This document shows positions 6,995 to 9,738 of a stretch of 9,738 nt of DNA, piece after piece. Source of the stretch: Deltaproteobacteria bacterium (GTDB taxonomy: Bacteria; Desulfobacterota; Binatia; DP-6); contig VBLD01000020.1 of assembly GCA_005879205.1 (NCBI GenBank), positions 1 to 9,738 of the forward strand, given 5' to 3'. The notes under the pieces were generated by a model, which did not search any database, was not told the DNA's origin, and saw nothing but the letters and a program-made list of their open reading frames with translations. Positions within the stretch are counted from its first letter, which is position 1; every line of letters starts with the position of its first letter. A program made the translations under genes and the position numbers.

Positions 6995-6998
6995 ATGA
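6995..6998 (+). promoter_or_regulatory. ATGA stop/start overlap between addB and addA
   Basis: The ATG of addA (6995) overlaps the in-frame addB stop TGA (6996-6998). No purine-rich ribosome site precedes it, so addA translation probably depends on ribosomes ending addB. A second in-frame ATG lies at 7001 and is an alternative start. Confidence 0.75.
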
Positions 6999-9738
6999 CC
7001 ATGGCGCTCGCCGATCGGAACGCGCGCGAACGGATCCGCGCCGACCTCGACACGACGCTGGTGGTCGAGGCCGCGGCGGGCACCGGCAAGACGACCGAGC
7101 TCGTCGGCCGCATGGTGGCCGTCCTCATGGCCGGGCGTGGACGCCTGGACGGCATGGTCGCCGTCACCTTCACGGACACGGCGGCGGGCGAGCTGAAGCT
7201 CCGGCTTCGGGGCGAGATCGAGCGGGCGCGGCAGGATCCGGGCCGCTCCCCCGAAGCGCGCCGGCTCCTCACCGACGCGCTGCCGCAGCTCGAGGAGGCG
7301 CGCATCGGGACGATCCACTCGTTCTGCGCGGACCTGCTGCGCGAACGGCCGGTCGAGGCGGGCGTCGACCCGCTGTTCGAGGTGGCCCCGGACGACGTCG
7401 CCCGCACACTCCTCGACCGCGCCTTCGACCGCTGGTTCGAGGCCGTGCTCGACAACCCGGGCCCGGGCGTGCGACGCATCCTCCGCCGCCGCGCCGGCGA
7501 GGACGGGCCCCGCGGCCTGCTCCGCAGCGCGCTGCACGCGCTCGCCGAGCGGCGGGACTTCCCGACGCCGTGGCGGCGCGTGCCCGGCTTCGACCGCGAC
7601 GGGACGATCGACGGCCTCATCGCCGAGATGGCGGCGCTCGCCGAGTGGGCGGCGCGCGGGAACCCGGATGACTACTTCACGCAATCGCTCGCCGAGCTCG
7701 CCCGCTTCGTCGACGACGTGGCGCGGGCCGAGGCGGTGCGCCCCCGCGATCACGACGGCCTCGAGGCCGACCTCATCCGCTTCGTGCGCGACTGGCACGC
7801 GGGCTGGGTCGGCTTCCGCTCCGCGCCGGGCGGATTCCCGAAGGCGGAGCTGCGCGAACGGCGAGACGCCTTGAAGACCCGGCTCGATCGCTTCATCGCC
7901 GACGCGGGCGCCGACCTGGCCCCCGAGCTCCGGGACGAGCTCTGGCCCGTCGTGCAGGCGTACGACGACCTGAAGAACCGCGCCGGCTGCCTCGATTTCC
8001 TCGACCTCCTGCTCCGCGCGCGCGACCTCGTCCGCGGCAACGCCGCAGTCCGTCGCGAGCTCCAGCGCCGCTTCACGCACCTCTTCGTGGACGAGTTCCA
8101 GGACACGGATCCGCTCCAGGCGGAGATCCTGCTCCTCCTCGCCGCCGACGACCCGACCGCGGACGACTGGCGCCACGCGCGACCGGTGCCGGGGAAGCTC
8201 TTCATCGTCGGCGACCCGAAGCAGTCGATCTATCGCTTCCGCCGCGCCGACGTCGCCCTCTACGAGGAGGTGAAGCGCCGGGTGGTCGACGCCGGCGGAG
8301 CGCTCGTCGAGCTCACCACGAGCTTCCGTGCGGTGCCCGAGATCCAGGAGGTGGTGAACGCCGCCTTCGCCGCGCGTCTCGACGGGGGAAGCCAGGCCCG
8401 CTACGTGCCGCTCGCGCCCTTCCGGAGCGGCGTCGAGAGCCAGCCGGCGCTCGTCGCACTGCCCGTCCCGGCGCCGTACGGGAAGTTCCGGACCATCGTC
8501 CACTGGAAGATCGAGGAGTGCCTGCCGGACGCGGTCGCGGCCTTCGTCGAGTGGCTGGTCCGCGAGAGCGGCTGGACCGTGACCGAGCGCGAGCGGCCCG
8601 GCGAGCGCGTCCCGCTCCGCGCGCGCCACGTCTGCCTGCTCTTCCGCCGCTTCCGCTCCTTCCGCACCGACGTGACGCATCCCTACGTGCGCGCGCTCGA
8701 GGCGCGCCACCTGCCGCACCTGCTGGTCGGCGGCACATCGTTCCATCGACGGGAAGAGGTGGAGGCGATCCGGAACGCGCTCGCCGCGATCGAGCGCCCC
8801 GAGGACGAGCTCGCCGTCTTCGCCACCCTGCGGGGCCCGCTCTTCGCGCTCGGCGACGCGGCGCTCCTCGCCTTCCGCGAGCGCTGCCGGACGCTGCATT
8901 CCTTCCGTCCCCTGCCCGCCGACCTGCCGCCCGAGCTCCAGGAGGTGGCCGCGGCGCTCGCCGTGCTGCGCGACCTCCATCGGGGCCGCAACCGCCGGCC
9001 GGTCTCCGACACCATCGGCCGCCTGCTCGCGGCAACACGGGCGCCCGCAGGAATCGCCATCTGGCCGACGGGCGAGCAGGCGCTCGCCAACGTGAGCCGC
9101 TTGACCGACCTCGCCCGCCGCGCCGAGCGCGGCGGCGTGATCTCCTTTCGCGCCTTCGTCGACCGCCTGATGGAAGAGGCCGAGCGCGGCGAGGCGAGCG
9201 ACGCGCCGATCGTCGAGGAGGGGACCGAGGGCGTGCGCATCATGACCGTGCACCGGGCCAAGGGCCTCGAGTTCCCGGTGGTGATCCTGGCCGACCTGAC
9301 GGCCAACGAGACGCACGCCGAGCCGTCGCGCTGGGTCGACGCCGAGCGCGGGCTCTGCGCCGTGCGGCTCGCGGGTTGTTCGCCGCCCGAGCTCCTCGAG
9401 CACGCCGCCGAGGAGCTCGCGCGCGATCGCGAGGAGGCGGCGCGAGTGCTCTACGTGGCGGCGACGCGCGCGCGCGACCTCCTGGTCGTGCCCGCGGTCG
9501 GGGACGCCCGACAGGAGGGCTGGCTCGCGGGGCTCAATCCGGTCATTTATCCGACCGAGCCGCGGCCCGAGACCCGGACGCCGCGCGGCTGTCCAGCCTT
9601 CGGCACCGACACCGTGCTGGTCAGGCCGGCCGAGGTCACCCGCCCGCCGGCGTCGGTGGCGCCCGGTCTGCATCGCCCCGAGACCGGGCAGCACCGGGTC
9701 GTGTGGTGGGATCCATCGGCGCTCCGCCTCGACGTCCA
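6995..9738 (+). CDS. addA: AddA-like UvrD/RecB-family helicase subunit (914 residues visible, C-terminus outside window)
   Basis: ATP-dependent 3'-5' DNA helicase of superfamily I and partner of AddB in double-strand-break end processing. Helicase motifs in order: Walker A AAAGTGKTT (26-34), motif Ia VTFTDTAAGELKLRLR, an IGTIHSFCADLLRE segment typical of AddA/RecB, Walker B VDEFQDTDPLQ (from 365), motif III GDPKQSIYRFRRAD (from 406), motif IV region TTSFRAVPEIQ, motif V VRIMTVHRAKGLEFPVVIL (747-765), and motif VI EEAARVLYVAATRARDLL (from 813). The family's C-terminal PD-(D/E)XK nuclease domain lies beyond the right edge, so nuclease activity cannot be judged; full-length relatives have roughly 1050-1200 residues. 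The frame is open to the window end with no stop. The ATG at 6995 overlaps the addB stop, and one at 7001 is also possible. The usual glutamine just upstream of Walker A (DQ..R in relatives as I recall) appears as DRNAR here. The alternative name is RecB-like helicase, but the adjacent AddB-type gene favours AddA. Confidence 0.93.
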   Translation, partial: MTMALADRNARERIRADLDTTLVVEAAAGTGKTTELVGRMVAVLMAGRGRLDGMVAVTFTDTAAGELKLRLRGEIERARQDPGRSPEARRLLTDALPQLEEARIGTIHSFCADLLRERPVEAGVDPLFEVAPDDVARTLLDRAFDRWFEAVLDNPGPGVRRILRRRAGEDGPRGLLRSALHALAERRDFPTPWRRVPGFDRDGTIDGLIAEMAALAEWAARGNPDDYFTQSLAELARFVDDVARAEAVRPRDHDGLEADLIRFVRDWHAGWVGFRSAPGGFPKAELRERRDALKTRLDRFIADAGADLAPELRDELWPVVQAYDDLKNRAGCLDFLDLLLRARDLVRGNAAVRRELQRRFTHLFVDEFQDTDPLQAEILLLLAADDPTADDWRHARPVPGKLFIVGDPKQSIYRFRRADVALYEEVKRRVVDAGGALVELTTSFRAVPEIQEVVNAAFAARLDGGSQARYVPLAPFRSGVESQPALVALPVPAPYGKFRTIVHWKIEECLPDAVAAFVEWLVRESGWTVTERERPGERVPLRARHVCLLFRRFRSFRTDVTHPYVRALEARHLPHLLVGGTSFHRREEVEAIRNALAAIERPEDELAVFATLRGPLFALGDAALLAFRERCRTLHSFRPLPADLPPELQEVAAALAVLRDLHRGRNRRPVSDTIGRLLAATRAPAGIAIWPTGEQALANVSRLTDLARRAERGGVISFRAFVDRLMEEAERGEASDAPIVEEGTEGVRIMTVHRAKGLEFPVVILADLTANETHAEPSRWVDAERGLCAVRLAGCSPPELLEHAAEELARDREEAARVLYVAATRARDLLVVPAVGDARQEGWLAGLNPVIYPTEPRPETRTPRGCPAFGTDTVLVRPAEVTRPPASVAPGLHRPETGQHRVVWWDPSALRLDV

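Larger units (their letters stand above)
3757..6998 (+). pseudogene. addB: AddB-like nuclease/inactive helicase subunit, frameshifted by an 11-bp tandem duplication
   Basis: AddB partners AddA in a helicase-nuclease that resects double-strand breaks for RecA loading. Without the frameshift the protein would be 1076 residues. The first two thirds is a helicase-like fold with no Walker A motif (it opens PRLVVAPDAATRL), but with remnants of helicase motifs V/VI such as GLAFDVVFVPGLAEKLFPRK and RERVFLSYPRIDVEQ. The C-terminal third is a RecB-type Fe-S nuclease: C783 in LCPYRF, GALFHD (813-818), D936 in GSID, D950 and K952 in DHKTGK, Q971 and Y975 in QPVLYA, and, in the other frame, a C-x2-C-x5-C cluster encoded at 6888, 6897 and 6915. 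GTGCTCTACGC occurs twice in tandem at 6673-6694, shifting the frame right after VLYA. As it stands, translation from GTG 3757 keeps 976 native residues and continues out of frame to a stop at 7669-7671 (1304 residues), losing three Fe-S cysteines. The proper stop (6996-6998) overlaps the addA ATG. A sequencing or assembly error is a real alternative to a true mutation. Confidence 0.88.

Noticed and set aside
4951..7620. 889-codon open frame on the minus strand
   Set aside because: It is antisense to addB/addA and low in complexity; it is a shadow of the plus-strand reading frame.
6685..7671. Continuation of the addB upstream frame as a genuine C-terminal domain
   Set aside because: Its composition (Arg/Ser/Ala/Pro, later His/Gly/Arg) is typical of out-of-frame GC-rich DNA, while the other frames carry the Fe-S cysteines and then addA.
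6902..9694. 930-codon open frame on the minus strand
   Set aside because: It is exactly antisense to addA, which has all helicase motifs. The product is Arg/Gly/Ala/Glu-rich with no family resemblance; long antisense frames are expected at this GC content.
1..9738. CRISPR array, tRNA, insertion sequence or toxin-antitoxin pair
   Set aside because: No regularly spaced repeats, cloverleaf-like sequence, transposase or toxin-like small gene pair was seen in the window.

Overview
The window is very GC-rich (roughly 70% or more by eye, with strong G/C preference at third codon positions). That bias also explains the many long antisense ORFs. Gene content and protein style resemble uncultured high-GC 'Deltaproteobacteria-like' soil lineages such as Binatota or Myxococcota. 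This is only an impression from protein wording; there is no rRNA or marker gene to place it. The genes are chromosomal housekeeping and DNA-repair genes. I see no CRISPR array, tRNA, rRNA, insertion sequence or phage gene.

Left part (1-1233, minus strand): the N-terminal half of an AidB-type acyl-CoA dehydrogenase (DNA alkylation response family) runs off the left edge. Upstream of it, on the same strand, is a small exported protein of unknown function with four cysteines. A 114-bp divergent gap follows. Middle part (1348-3335, plus strand): a two-gene unit of a classical short-chain dehydrogenase/reductase (SDR) and DNA polymerase IV (dinB). These two genes meet at an ATAA junction, and dinB has no usable ATG, so it probably starts at the rare codon ATA. 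A 421-bp gap with no convincing gene follows; its right-hand part is less GC-rich, and it ends in a promoter lying directly against the next start codon.

Right part (3757-9738, plus strand): an AddAB-type double-strand-break resection pair. AddB (inactive helicase-like region plus Fe-S PD-(D/E)XK nuclease) is frameshifted by an 11-bp tandem duplication inside its QxxxY nuclease motif, so the last three Fe-S cysteines lie in another frame. AddA (UvrD/RecB-like helicase) starts at an ATGA overlap with the proper addB stop and runs off the right edge before its nuclease domain.

Three DNA-damage functions therefore share one 10-kb stretch: alkylation response (aidB), translesion synthesis (dinB) and recombinational repair (addAB). 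The points most worth checking are the addB tandem duplication, the apparent ATA start of dinB, and the two plus-strand units whose -10 boxes sit only 6-9 nt before the start codon (leaderless-type transcripts). I did not find a convincing new multi-gene system.
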